A DNA stretch of 64,000 nt from JBAZTO01 sp041661865 (GTDB lineage Bacteria > Planctomycetota > Phycisphaerae > SM23-33): NCBI GenBank assembly GCA_041661865.1, contig JBAZTO010000017.1:1-64000 (forward strand), read 5' to 3'. The notes beneath the pieces are model-generated. The model saw only the letters and a list, made by a program, of their open reading frames with translations, made no database searches and was not told the origin of the DNA. Each line of letters begins with the position of its first letter. Within the stretch, counting starts at the first letter, position 1. The translations under genes and the position numbers were made by a program. Below, piece after piece: positions 1-7,532 of this stretch.

Positions 1-2
1 AA

Positions 3-179
3 CGCAAGCGGCATCCGGCCCGCCGCTGGGTGGTCGAGCGGACGCTCGGCTGGATGAGCCAGTGTCGGGCGATCCTGATTCGTTACGCCAAGAAGTCATG
101 CAATTACCTGGGCCTGATCCAACTGTGTTGTGGCCTGCTCTGGCTCCGCCGTCAACACCGGTTGACGCAATTGAGATAG
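3..179 (+). CDS. IS5-family transposase, C-terminal part (cut by window start)
   Basis: Reading from base 3, an open frame ends at TAG 177-179 and encodes a C-terminal segment that includes RRWVVERTLGW, CRAILIRYAKK and NYLGLIQLCC. This arrangement (RRWVVERT.GW, then R.L..RY.KK, then a hydrophobic helix) is the hallmark C-terminus of IS5-family DDE transposases and contains the catalytic Glu in VVER. The N-terminus lies outside the window, so I cannot tell whether the gene is intact. The right terminal repeat of the element should lie between 180 and 243, but without the left end I cannot define it. Confidence 0.8.
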   Translation, partial: RKRHPARRWVVERTLGWMSQCRAILIRYAKKSCNYLGLIQLCCGLLWLRRQHRLTQLR

Positions 180-243
180 TTACTAAGGGCGATGCATTCT
201 CAGCATCCGCCGCCCTGACCCGTGCGAACTTGCACAGGCCCCA

Positions 244-894
244 CTAGGCTCGCCGACGCCTCAGCATCGCCAACGCCCCCAGGGCCAGCAGCGACAGCGT
301 GGCCGGCTCGGGGACTGTCACGCTGTTGACCATGACCAGGTGCTGCGTGTCGAAATACGGCCCCGTGAGCGGCAAGTTGTCGAACGCGCCGTAGATTTCG
401 CTGGCATCGTAGACCTGCAAGGCGGCGATGGCGTCCACGACGTTCATCCCATCTCCGATGACGTGGCCGAAGACGGTGAATCCTCCGTTCTGGCTATCGA
501 GGGAGAGGTTGTCTTCCAGGTTGATGAACCATTCGGAGGTGGCGCTGTTGGGATCACCGTCGAGCTTAGCCATCGCGATGGTCCCGCGGAGGTTGGAAAT
601 GCCCGGCTCGTTGAGGATTGGGGCATCGGCGGGAACAAACCAGTCGGTGGTGTCATCGGTTCCGAATCCGCCGCCCTGGACGACGAAGCCCGGTATCGAG
701 CGGTGGATGAACGTGCTCGTGTAGTCACCGTCGTTGACGTAGTTCAGAAAGTTGGCGACGGTGATGGGGGTGTTGGAGTCGTAAAGCTCCACGTCGAACG
801 CGCCCATGCTGGTGTCGAAGTGGGCGATAGTGCCCGCAAAGAGCGACGAGCAGGAAACGAGCACACCGCAAGCGGTGAATGCAAAGCGTTTCAC
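244..894 (-). CDS. Secreted cyclophilin-type peptidyl-prolyl isomerase with PEP-CTERM tail
   Basis: 216 residues. An N-terminal signal peptide (KRFAFTACGVLVSCSSLFAG) is followed by a cyclophilin domain. FIHRSIPGFVVQGGG carries the catalytic Arg and the QGGG core, and TSEWFINLEDN and FTVFGHVIGDGMNVVDAI match later cyclophilin blocks. The C-terminus is a canonical PEP-CTERM signal: VPEPATL, a short hydrophobic helix, then RRRR. This predicts exosortase-dependent sorting to the cell surface. The start is GTG at 894 because AGGAGG lies seven bases upstream. It is probably a prolyl isomerase acting on exported proteins. No exosortase gene is in the window. Confidence 0.88.
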   Translation of the reverse strand: MKRFAFTACGVLVSCSSLFAGTIAHFDTSMGAFDVELYDSNTPITVANFLNYVNDGDYTSTFIHRSIPGFVVQGGGFGTDDTTDWFVPADAPILNEPGISNLRGTIAMAKLDGDPNSATSEWFINLEDNLSLDSQNGGFTVFGHVIGDGMNVVDAIAALQVYDASEIYGAFDNLPLTGPYFDTQHLVMVNSVTVPEPATLSLLALGALAMLRRRRA

Positions 895-1157
895 GTTGTC
901 TCCTCCTGAAGCCTACTCTTATGGACGACTGGAAAGCCTCTCCAAGACTGAATGGAAGCATCAAGCTAATGCTTCCTCCTCCATCGACCCAAGCCGATCG
1001 ATGAAGCCTGATAATACCACAGGACGCCGATTTACGCAAGGCCCAAAATGGCCGGAATTGGCAAAAATAGCGGGCAAAAACGACTTGGCGAAGGTCGGCG
1101 GCCCCCTCCCGAAGCCACCGCGAGATGGGCCGACAAAGATACCCATTACAAACATCC

Positions 1158-1186
1158 TTGACCGTTGCCTGCTCTTACGATACAGT
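1158..1186 (+). promoter_or_regulatory. Sigma70-type promoter for tRNA-Ser
   Basis: TTGACC (1158-1163), a 17-base spacer, then TACAGT (1181-1186). Transcription would start near 1193, about 70 bases before tRNA-Ser. The same pattern precedes four other tRNA genes here. The rest of 895-1263 shows no gene. Confidence 0.55.
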
Positions 1187-1263
1187 TGGCCGGCGTGGCG
1201 GGTGTGGTGGGCAGCAAAGCCCCGCGGCACGGTAGTCACTGATCGGAACGTTATCAGTAACCT

Positions 1264-1354
1264 GGAGAGGTGGCTGAGCGGCTGAAAGCGACGGTTTGCT
1301 AAACCGTTGTACGGGTTCATACCCGTACCTCGGGTTCGAATCCCGACCTCTCCG
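1264..1354 (+). tRNA. tRNA-Ser(GCT)
   Basis: Complete cloverleaf with a long variable arm. The acceptor arms GGAGAGG and CCTCTCC pair, with G as discriminator. The anticodon loop TTGCTAA sits in the stem ACGGT/ACCGT and gives anticodon GCT (AGC/AGT codons). The T arm contains GGTTCGAATCC. CCA is not encoded. Confidence 0.95.
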
Positions 1355-1356
1355 TT

Positions 1357-1400
1357 AAGGCCCGTGGAGCCGGAGTTTTTCCGGTTCGGCGGGCCTTTTC
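1357..1400 (+). terminator. Rho-independent terminator after tRNA-Ser
   Basis: AAGGCCCG (1357-1364) pairs with CGGGCCTT (1390-1397), with an inner CCGG/CCGG stem, followed by a short T run. It lies three bases after the tRNA. Confidence 0.7.
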
Positions 1401-1519
1401 ATTGCCCGGCCTTCCGCCCCCTGCCTTGAGCGAATCTTTACCCGTCGTATTGACGATAGGTCGCCGGGAGTTATAATTCGTTGATAACGCGGCCGTGAGG
1501 GGCACGCACACGAGGTCTT

Positions 1520-1624
1520 ATGCGGACGAATCAGGACAGCCTGTCTGGCTTGCTGGGCCCGGAATTGGGCAGCGGCCAGGTCCGCGCCGGCATCATTGCC
1601 GTCGCTGTACGGTGCGTGCCTTAG
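1520..1624 (+). CDS. Leader peptide of the cimA attenuator (34 aa)
   Basis: ATG at 1520 has GAGG five bases upstream and encodes 34 residues ending at TAG 1622-1624. The distal part reads GIIAVAVRCVP, so Ile-Ile (1592-1597) and Val codons (1601, 1607, 1616) cluster just before the stop. Four Leu codons lie earlier. Directly after it come overlapping antiterminator and terminator hairpins and then cimA, whose product starts isoleucine synthesis from pyruvate. The stop codon touches the left arm of the antiterminator, as expected of a ribosome-sensing leader. That the peptide acts by its translation and not as a product is inference. Confidence 0.6.
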   Translation: MRTNQDSLSGLLGPELGSGQVRAGIIAVAVRCVP

Positions 1625-1654
1625 GGCGGCGTCATTTTCCGCAATGACGGCCCT
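1623..1654 (+). promoter_or_regulatory. Antiterminator hairpin of the cimA leader
   Basis: AGGGCGGCGTCATT (1623-1636) pairs with AATGACGGCCCT (1643-1654) across a six-base loop, with a two-base bulge. Its right arm shares GGCCCT (1649-1654) with the left arm of the terminator that follows, so the two structures exclude each other. A ribosome stalled on the Ile/Val codons would leave the left arm free. A ribosome at the leader stop would cover it. Confidence 0.6.
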
Positions 1655-1688
1655 GAGGCGGACATGAGCTTCAGGGCCTTCTTTTTTC
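1649..1688 (+). terminator. Attenuator terminator upstream of cimA
   Basis: GGCCCTGA (1649-1656) pairs perfectly with TCAGGGCC (1671-1678) over a 14-base loop and is followed by TTCTTTTTT (1679-1687). It lies about 80 bases before the cimA start, so it would end transcription early unless the overlapping antiterminator forms. Confidence 0.75.
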
Positions 1689-1765
1689 CACCGCCCCGGC
1701 TGAAGAGTCGGTCGACAAGCGCCCTGAAGAGCAACCGGCCGAGGTGGAGAGTTTGAGGACGAACT

Positions 1766-3361
1766 ATGATGACCCAAAATGACGCAACCCGCATCGAGAT
1801 CTACGACACCACCCTCCGTGACGGCACGCAGGCCGAAGGCGTGAGCCTTTCGCTGGAGGACAAGCTGCTGATCGTTGACGCCCTGGACCGCCTGGGCGTG
1901 GACTACATCGAGGGCGGCTACCCGCTGAGCAACCCCAAGGACGAGGCCTTCTTCAAGGAGGTCCGCAAGAAGTCCCTCAAGAACGCCCGCATCGCCGCCT
2001 TCGGCATGACGCGGCGCAAGGGGCTTTCGGCGGCCGACGATGAGGGCATGAAGGTGCTGCTGGCCTGTCAGGCCCCCGTCGTCACGCTGGTGGGCAAGAG
2101 CTGGGACATGCACGTCCGCGAGGTGCTGCGCGTCAGCGACGAGGAAAACCTGGCCATGATTCGCGATTCGGTCGAGATCATGGTCAAGGCCGGTCGTCAC
2201 ACGATCTACGACGCCGAGCACTTCTTTGACGGCTGGCGGGCCAATCCCGCGTACGCCCTGGCAACGCTGCGGGCCGCCCACGAGGCCGGGGCTGCCTGCC
2301 TGGCGCTGTGCGACACCAACGGCGGAAACCTGCCCGACCAGATCGCCGAGTGCATCGACGCCGTCGCTGCCGCCCTCCCGGGCGCTGCCCTGGGCATCCA
2401 CTGTCACAACGACGCCGGCACGGCCATCGCCAACAGTATCGCCGCGGTGCGGCACGGCGTGCGGCAGGTGCAGGGCACCATCAACGGCATCGGCGAGCGG
2501 TGCGGCAACGCCGACCTGACGGCCATCGTTCCCAACCTGGTGGTCAAGTGCGGCTACGCCTGCCTGCAACCGGACACGATGGCCAACCTGACCGAGGTCA
2601 GCCGCTTCGTCTACGAGGTGGCCAACCTCAACCTGCGCGAATACCAGCCGTTTGTCGGGGCGGCGGCCTTCGCGCACAAGGGCGGCATGCACGCCCACGC
2701 GGTGGCCCGCAACGTGGCCACCTACGAGCACATGGACCCGGCACAAGTGGGCAACAGCCGGCGAATCCTGGTCAGCGAGCTGGCCGGCACCAGCAACATC
2801 GCGGCCAAGGCGCCCGGCAAGTTCAACATCGCCGAGGACCGCGCCGCCCAGAAGAAGATCCTTACCGCCCTGATGGACATGGAGAACAAGGGCTACCAGT
2901 TCGAGGCGGCCGAGGCCAGCTTCGAGGTGCTCATCCGCAAGACCCTCGCGGGCAAGTGGTATCACAAGCTGTGGGACCTGGACCACTACCGCTGCATGAT
3001 CAGCAAGCACAACAGCCTGCCCAGCAGCACCGAGGCGACGGTCAAACTGGCCGTGGACGGAAAGCCCCAGCACGTGGTGGCCGAGGGCGACGGCCCGGTG
3101 AACTCGCTGTTTCGGGCCCTGTGTTCGGCCTTGCGTTCGGCGTATCCCCAGGTCGACAGCCTGCACCTGGTGGACTACAAGGTCCGCGTGGTCAACACCG
3201 CCGCCGAGACGGCCGCCAAGGTCCGCGTCGTCATCGACTGGCACGACGCGACAGGCCAAGCCTACTTCGGCTCGGTGGGCGTCAGCGAGAATATCATAGA
3301 CGCCTCCTGGCTGGCCATGGCCGACGCTGTGGAGTACAAGCTGCTGACGGCGATGGAATAG
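1766..3361 (+). CDS. cimA: (R)-citramalate synthase
   Basis: 531 residues, the normal length for the CimA branch of the isopropylmalate-synthase family. It condenses pyruvate and acetyl-CoA to citramalate, the first step of threonine-independent isoleucine synthesis. The HMGL-like TIM barrel starts with YDTTLRDGTQ (catalytic Arg, metal-binding Asp). GIHCHNDAGTAIANS holds the metal-binding His pair, and GTINGIGERCGNADL the usual downstream block. Residues from about 380 form the linker and C-terminal LeuA-type regulatory dimer domain, where isoleucine feedback is expected. ATG 1766 or 1769 can serve as start, with GAGGAC upstream. Its leader carries an attenuator rich in Ile and Val codons, which fits the assignment. 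Confidence 0.93.
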   Translation: MMTQNDATRIEIYDTTLRDGTQAEGVSLSLEDKLLIVDALDRLGVDYIEGGYPLSNPKDEAFFKEVRKKSLKNARIAAFGMTRRKGLSAADDEGMKVLLACQAPVVTLVGKSWDMHVREVLRVSDEENLAMIRDSVEIMVKAGRHTIYDAEHFFDGWRANPAYALATLRAAHEAGAACLALCDTNGGNLPDQIAECIDAVAAALPGAALGIHCHNDAGTAIANSIAAVRHGVRQVQGTINGIGERCGNADLTAIVPNLVVKCGYACLQPDTMANLTEVSRFVYEVANLNLREYQPFVGAAAFAHKGGMHAHAVARNVATYEHMDPAQVGNSRRILVSELAGTSNIAAKAPGKFNIAEDRAAQKKILTALMDMENKGYQFEAAEASFEVLIRKTLAGKWYHKLWDLDHYRCMISKHNSLPSSTEATVKLAVDGKPQHVVAEGDGPVNSLFRALCSALRSAYPQVDSLHLVDYKVRVVNTAAETAAKVRVVIDWHDATGQAYFGSVGVSENIIDASWLAMADAVEYKLLTAME

Positions 3362-3368
3362 CTCATAA

Positions 3369-3555
3369 TAGTGCGGAGTGCGAAGTCCTAAGTGCGAAGT
3401 GAATCGATTGCGGACTCGTCGAGATGTGGGACGTTCAAGATGAACCACATATTGTGAGGTGTGTGGTGTGAAGTGGACTGATGCCCTGTGCGAAATGACC
3501 CTCCGGTCTTCGCACTACGCACTTCGCACTGCTGTACTCTTTGCATTACGCACTA
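3369..3555 (+). repeat. Dispersed repeat family B (GTGCGAAGTGCG type), inverted pair
   Basis: The segment between cimA and valS holds AGTGCGGAGTGCGAAG and AAGTGCGAAGTG at 3370-3402, and the reverse complement CTTCGCACTACGCACTTCGC at about 3509-3528. The two can fold back on each other. Similar runs occur at 19528-19553 and 34056-34083. I see no gene in 3362-3569. Confidence 0.6.
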
Positions 3556-3569
3556 GCTTGGAAGGAACA

Positions 3570-6500
3570 ATGGCAAGCGAACTCGAAAAAGTGTACGACC
3601 CCAAAGCGGTGGAGGCCGAGGTCTCCCAGCAATGGCTGCAGGCCGGGGCCTTCAATGCCGAACCGAGCGATGGGCGGGAGAAGTACTGCATCGTCATCCC
3701 TCCGCCCAACGTCACCGCCGCCCTGCACCTGGGCCACGCCCTCAATAACACGCTCCAGGACGTGCTGGTCCGCTTCAAGCGGATGTGCCAGTTCAACACG
3801 CTGTGGATGCCCGGCACCGACCACGCGGGCATCGCCACGCAGACGGTCGTCGAGAAGCGCATCCTGGCCGAGGAAGGCAAGCGGCGGACGGACTTCGAGC
3901 GAGACGAGTTCGTCGCGCGCATCCAGGCTTGGAAGGACGACTACGAGCAGCGGATCATCACGCAATTGAAGTGGATGGGCTGCTCGTGCGACTGGCGGCG
4001 GACACGTTTCACGATGGACGCCACCTGCGCCGCCGCCGTGCGGGCGACTTTCTTCAAGCTCTTCAGTGACGGGCTGATCTACCGCGGCAAGCGGCTGGTC
4101 AACTGGGACGTAGCCACCCAGACGGTGCTGGCCGACGACGAGGTCGAACACGAGGAAGTCCAGGGCAACTTCTGGTACCTGCGATACCCGCTGGAGCATC
4201 CCGCCGACGTGGGCGGGCTGCTGGTGGACCATGTCACCGTGGCCACCACCAGGCCCGAGACCATGCTGGGCGACACCGCCGTGGCCATGAACCCCTCCGA
4301 CCCGCGCGCGCAATACCTGGTGGGCAGGAATGTCCGCCTGCCGATCGTCGGGCGGCTCATTCCGATCATCGCCGACGAGCACGTCGTGCTGCCCAAGGCC
4401 GACAGCGACGACGAGAAGGCCCGCTTCTCCACCGGCTTCCTCAAGGTCACCCCGGCGCACGATCCCGACGACTACGCCATCGGCCAGCGGCATGGCCTGG
4501 AGATGATCAACGTGATGGCGCCCGACGGGTCCATCAGCGACAAGCACGGCTGGGCCGATGTGGGTGCCGATGCGCAGTTCCTGCTGGGCATGGACCGCTT
4601 CGAGGCCCGCGAGGCCATCGTCGAGTGGTTCCGCACCGAGGGCCTGCTGGAAGAAGTCCGGCCGTATGTCCACCAGGTCGGCCATAGCTACCGCAGCCAC
4701 GTGCCCATCGAGCCATACCTCAGCGACCAGTGGTATGTCGCGGTGAAGAAACCAATCGCGAATCTCGAATCGCGAATCGCGAATTTGGGCGCCACGGCAG
4801 ATTCCGGCGCCACGGCAAGTGTGGGTGCCACGGCTGCGTCGTTTGCAGCCGTGCAGAGTACCGACAACGCCCAATTGACCGACACGCACGACGGCATCAC
4901 CTACATTCGCGGCACCGATGTCCCGGTGAACTCCCTGGCCGGGCTGGCGCTGATGCCGCTGCTGGACGGGCGGCTGAAGTTCACCCCCGACCGCTACGCC
5001 AACAACTATCGCGCCTGGATCGAGAACCTCCGCGACTGGCCCATTTCCCGCCAACTGTGGTGGGGACACCAGATACCGGTGTGGTCACAGGACTGCGAAT
5101 TGCCTGCGGACGTCAAGGCGACGCCCACCGATCGCGGGCCTGATGCGCAGGTCTGCGCTGCTCTGGATCGTGCCATCGGCGGCAACTTCGGCCAGGCCAT
5201 GGGCAAGTTTGCGGTGCGTCACTACCTGACCCTCCAGGCCCACCCCGAAAAGCAGGGCTGGATTCGCACCTACATCTGCCTGGATCACGATGAGCCTGAC
5301 GCGGTCGCGATGATCGAGCGAGCAGGCTGGAAACGTGACTGTGACGTGCTCGACACATGGTTTTCCTCGGCGCTTTGGCCGTTCAGCACGCTGGGCTGGC
5401 CGGAGAAAACGCCCGATTTGGCCAAGTATTATCCCGGCGATGCCCTGGTCACCGCCCGCGAGATCATCACGCTGTGGGTCTCCCGCATGGTCATGATGGG
5501 CCAGTACTGCGCCGGGGACATTCCCTTCAGCGACGTGTTCATCCACGCCATGATCCAGGACGGCGAAGGCCGCAAGATGTCCAAGAGCCTGGGCAACGGC
5601 GTGGACCCGCTGGACGTGATCGACAGCCACGGCGCCGACGCGATGCGCTACACCCTGGTGGCCATGACCACGCAGACCCAGGACGTCCGCATGCCGGTGG
5701 CGGAGATGAAGCTGCCCGACGGTCGCGTGGTGAACACCAGCCCCAAGTTCGACAACGGGCGGAACTTCTGCAACAAGCTGTGGAACGCCGCCCGCTTCCT
5801 GATGATGAACATTCAGGGCCAGCCGGCCTGGGCGGACATCCACCCCAACGAGAACCTCGCGGACGCATGGATTCTCAGCCGCCTCAACGGCGCCATCCGC
5901 GACGTGACGCTGGCCCTGGAGGGCTACCGCTTCAACGAGGCGGCCGAGCGGCTGTACCACTTCACGTGGAACGATTTCTGCGACTGGTACCTGGAGATCG
6001 CCAAGGCCCGCATCAACGCCGGCCAGGCGGCGCCCAAGGCCATTCTCTCGCACTGCCTGGACGTGATTCTGCGGCTGCTGCACCCCATCGCCCCCTTCAT
6101 CACCGAGGCCATCTGGCAGCGGCTCAACGACGTGGCGTCGGTTCGCGGTCCCGCCGACGAGCAGGCCGAGCGAATGCTGGTGACGGCGGCCTGGCCCTAT
6201 GCCAACGGCGGCGCCATCAGCGAGCCGACCGAAAAACGGTTCGCCCTGCTACAGGACCTGGTCAGCCAGGTCCGCAACGCCCGCACGCAGCACAACGTGC
6301 CGCCCAGCCAGAAGGTGGCCGTGATCATCGAGGCGCCCGACAACCTCGCCGCCGTGATCGCCGAGAACACCGACCTGCTCAAGTCGCTGGCCAATCTCTC
6401 CGAGGCCAAGGTGCAGCGCGGGGCGGTGGAGCCCCCGGCCAACTCAGCCGCCATCGCGGTTGGCGGCGTGAGGCTTTACATTCTGGACATCATCGACCGC

Positions 6501-6695
6501 GACGCGGAACTGGCCCGCCTGACCAAACAGGCCGACCTCCTGCGGCGCGGCATCGGCGGCATCGAGGGAAAACTGGGCAACGCGGGCTTCGTGGCCAAGG
6601 CCCCGCCGGCCGTCGTGCAGAAGGAGCGGGAGCGGATGGCACAGCTTCGCGCCGACCTGGCCGCCGTCGAAAAATCGCTGGAGGCCCTGAAATAG
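3570..6695 (+). CDS. valS: Valyl-tRNA synthetase
   Basis: 1041 residues from ATG 3570 (GGAAGGAA upstream). Class I synthetase charging tRNA-Val. The HIGH-type motif is in PPPNVTAALHLGHALN (about residues 46-61). The CP1 editing domain follows (TTRPETMLGDTAVA), then WPISRQLWWGHQIPVW, then the KMSKS loop in GRKMSKSLGNGVDP. It ends in an anticodon-binding domain and a C-terminal coiled coil (from about 970). An oddity is a low-complexity stretch at about residues 400-432 (4767-4865) with repeated GAT units. It is built from sequence that elsewhere in this window is an intergenic palindromic repeat, and it stays in frame. Other family members lack such a segment at this place, as far as I recall. 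Confidence 0.96.
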   Translation: MASELEKVYDPKAVEAEVSQQWLQAGAFNAEPSDGREKYCIVIPPPNVTAALHLGHALNNTLQDVLVRFKRMCQFNTLWMPGTDHAGIATQTVVEKRILAEEGKRRTDFERDEFVARIQAWKDDYEQRIITQLKWMGCSCDWRRTRFTMDATCAAAVRATFFKLFSDGLIYRGKRLVNWDVATQTVLADDEVEHEEVQGNFWYLRYPLEHPADVGGLLVDHVTVATTRPETMLGDTAVAMNPSDPRAQYLVGRNVRLPIVGRLIPIIADEHVVLPKADSDDEKARFSTGFLKVTPAHDPDDYAIGQRHGLEMINVMAPDGSISDKHGWADVGADAQFLLGMDRFEAREAIVEWFRTEGLLEEVRPYVHQVGHSYRSHVPIEPYLSDQWYVAVKKPIANLESRIANLGATADSGATASVGATAASFAAVQSTDNAQLTDTHDGITYIRGTDVPVNSLAGLALMPLLDGRLKFTPDRYANNYRAWIENLRDWPISRQLWWGHQIPVWSQDCELPADVKATPTDRGPDAQVCAALDRAIGGNFGQAMGKFAVRHYLTLQAHPEKQGWIRTYICLDHDEPDAVAMIERAGWKRDCDVLDTWFSSALWPFSTLGWPEKTPDLAKYYPGDALVTAREIITLWVSRMVMMGQYCAGDIPFSDVFIHAMIQDGEGRKMSKSLGNGVDPLDVIDSHGADAMRYTLVAMTTQTQDVRMPVAEMKLPDGRVVNTSPKFDNGRNFCNKLWNAARFLMMNIQGQPAWADIHPNENLADAWILSRLNGAIRDVTLALEGYRFNEAAERLYHFTWNDFCDWYLEIAKARINAGQAAPKAILSHCLDVILRLLHPIAPFITEAIWQRLNDVASVRGPADEQAERMLVTAAWPYANGGAISEPTEKRFALLQDLVSQVRNARTQHNVPPSQKVAVIIEAPDNLAAVIAENTDLLKSLANLSEAKVQRGAVEPPANSAAIAVGGVRLYILDIIDRDAELARLTKQADLLRRGIGGIEGKLGNAGFVAKAPPAVVQKERERMAQLRADLAAVEKSLEALK
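4824..4854 (+). repeat. Family A palindromic repeat inside valS
   Basis: GGTGCCACGGCTGCGTCG, then TTTGCAGCCGTGC, forms a palindrome whose arms (GCACGGCTGC type) match the intergenic copies at 6775-6846, 11177-11245 and 54784-54828. Two shorter GCGCCACGGCA units precede it (4789 and 4807). It is translated without a stop as part of ValS. Confidence 0.6.
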
Positions 6696-6774
6696 TGATC
6701 TCGCGCCCGAGACGAGCGTAGAATTCCATGATTCCGTGAAGATTAGGGATCTGTTGCTCGCCAAACGATGGATC

Positions 6775-6846
6775 GGGTGCCACTGCCGCGGTGTTTGCAG
6801 CAGTGTCGACGTCAGGCACGGCTGCACAAGACGCAGCCGTGGCACC
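6775..6846 (+). repeat. Family A palindromic repeat
   Basis: Bounded by GGTGCCAC and GTGGCACC, with inner stems CTGCCGCGGTG/TGCAGCAGT and GCACGGCTGC/GCAGCCGTG. The following ATCAGATGTGACAGACC is shared with the copy at 54784 (ATCAGACGTAACAGACC), so the conserved unit is about 95 bases long. It lies between valS and the next gene. Confidence 0.65.
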
Positions 6847-6885
6847 CACCCAATCAGATGTGACAGACCACCAGGGAGGTGCGGT

Positions 6886-7509
6886 GTGGAAATCCGAATG
6901 GAACTCTCGCGAATCCTGATAACCAGCTACGGCGGCGGGCAGTTGATTTATCTGCGCGAAGTCGGCGGCCGGGACCGCAGTTTTCCCATCGTCATCGGCG
7001 CCACCGAGGCCTACGCCATCGACCGGCGGCTCAAGGGCATTCCCTTCGCACGCCCGCTGACGCATGAACTGCTGGCCAATATGATGGAGACTCTGGGCGG
7101 CCAGCTTGAGAAGATCGTCATCAACGACCTCCGGTATAGCCCCGAGTCCGGCGAGGGAACCTTTATCGCAACGCTCCATGTGCGCCAGGGCAAGACCGTC
7201 CACCACATCGACTCCAGGCCATCGGACGCCATCGCTCTGGGCGTGGCCTCCGACGCGCCGATCTACGTCGAGGAAAAGGTTTTGGAAGATGCCACCCGCG
7301 ACGCGGGTACGGTCGAAGAGCGGATCGAGATGCTCCGCCAGCGAATGATCATGCTGGCTGAGCGGATCGACGACCTGACGGCCCGGCTGGAGGACGAGGA
7401 ATACCTGGACACCGCGACGGCCGACGCGGTCGAGGAAAACCGTCGGCAGTTGGAGGCGATGAAGGTGGAATACAACGCCATCGACTCGCTGCTGAAGAAA
7501 ATCGCGTAG
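6886..7509 (+). CDS. Bifunctional nuclease (BFN) domain protein
   Basis: 207 residues from GTG 6886, chosen because GGAGGT sits five bases upstream and the family begins close to MELSRILIT. Residues 5-140 form the DUF151/BFN domain: LPIVIGATEAYAI-like core (here FPIVIGATEAYAID), RPLTHELLANMM, and HIDSRPSDAIALGV, the best conserved block. The C-terminal 60 residues are a predicted coiled coil rich in Arg and Glu (EERIEMLRQRMIML), close to the UvrB/UvrC-type segment seen in related proteins. The domain has been described with nuclease activity in a plant protein, but its bacterial role is unclear. The gene is monocistronic by spacing. Confidence 0.8.
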   Translation: MEIRMELSRILITSYGGGQLIYLREVGGRDRSFPIVIGATEAYAIDRRLKGIPFARPLTHELLANMMETLGGQLEKIVINDLRYSPESGEGTFIATLHVRQGKTVHHIDSRPSDAIALGVASDAPIYVEEKVLEDATRDAGTVEERIEMLRQRMIMLAERIDDLTARLEDEEYLDTATADAVEENRRQLEAMKVEYNAIDSLLKKIA

Positions 7510-7532
7510 AGCGTTTTTCGTCGGCGACGGGG

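Noticed and set aside
1355..3448. 697-residue reading frame opposite cimA
   Set aside because: It is the antisense of a clear citramalate synthase, with biased His/Val/Gly composition typical of high-GC shadows.
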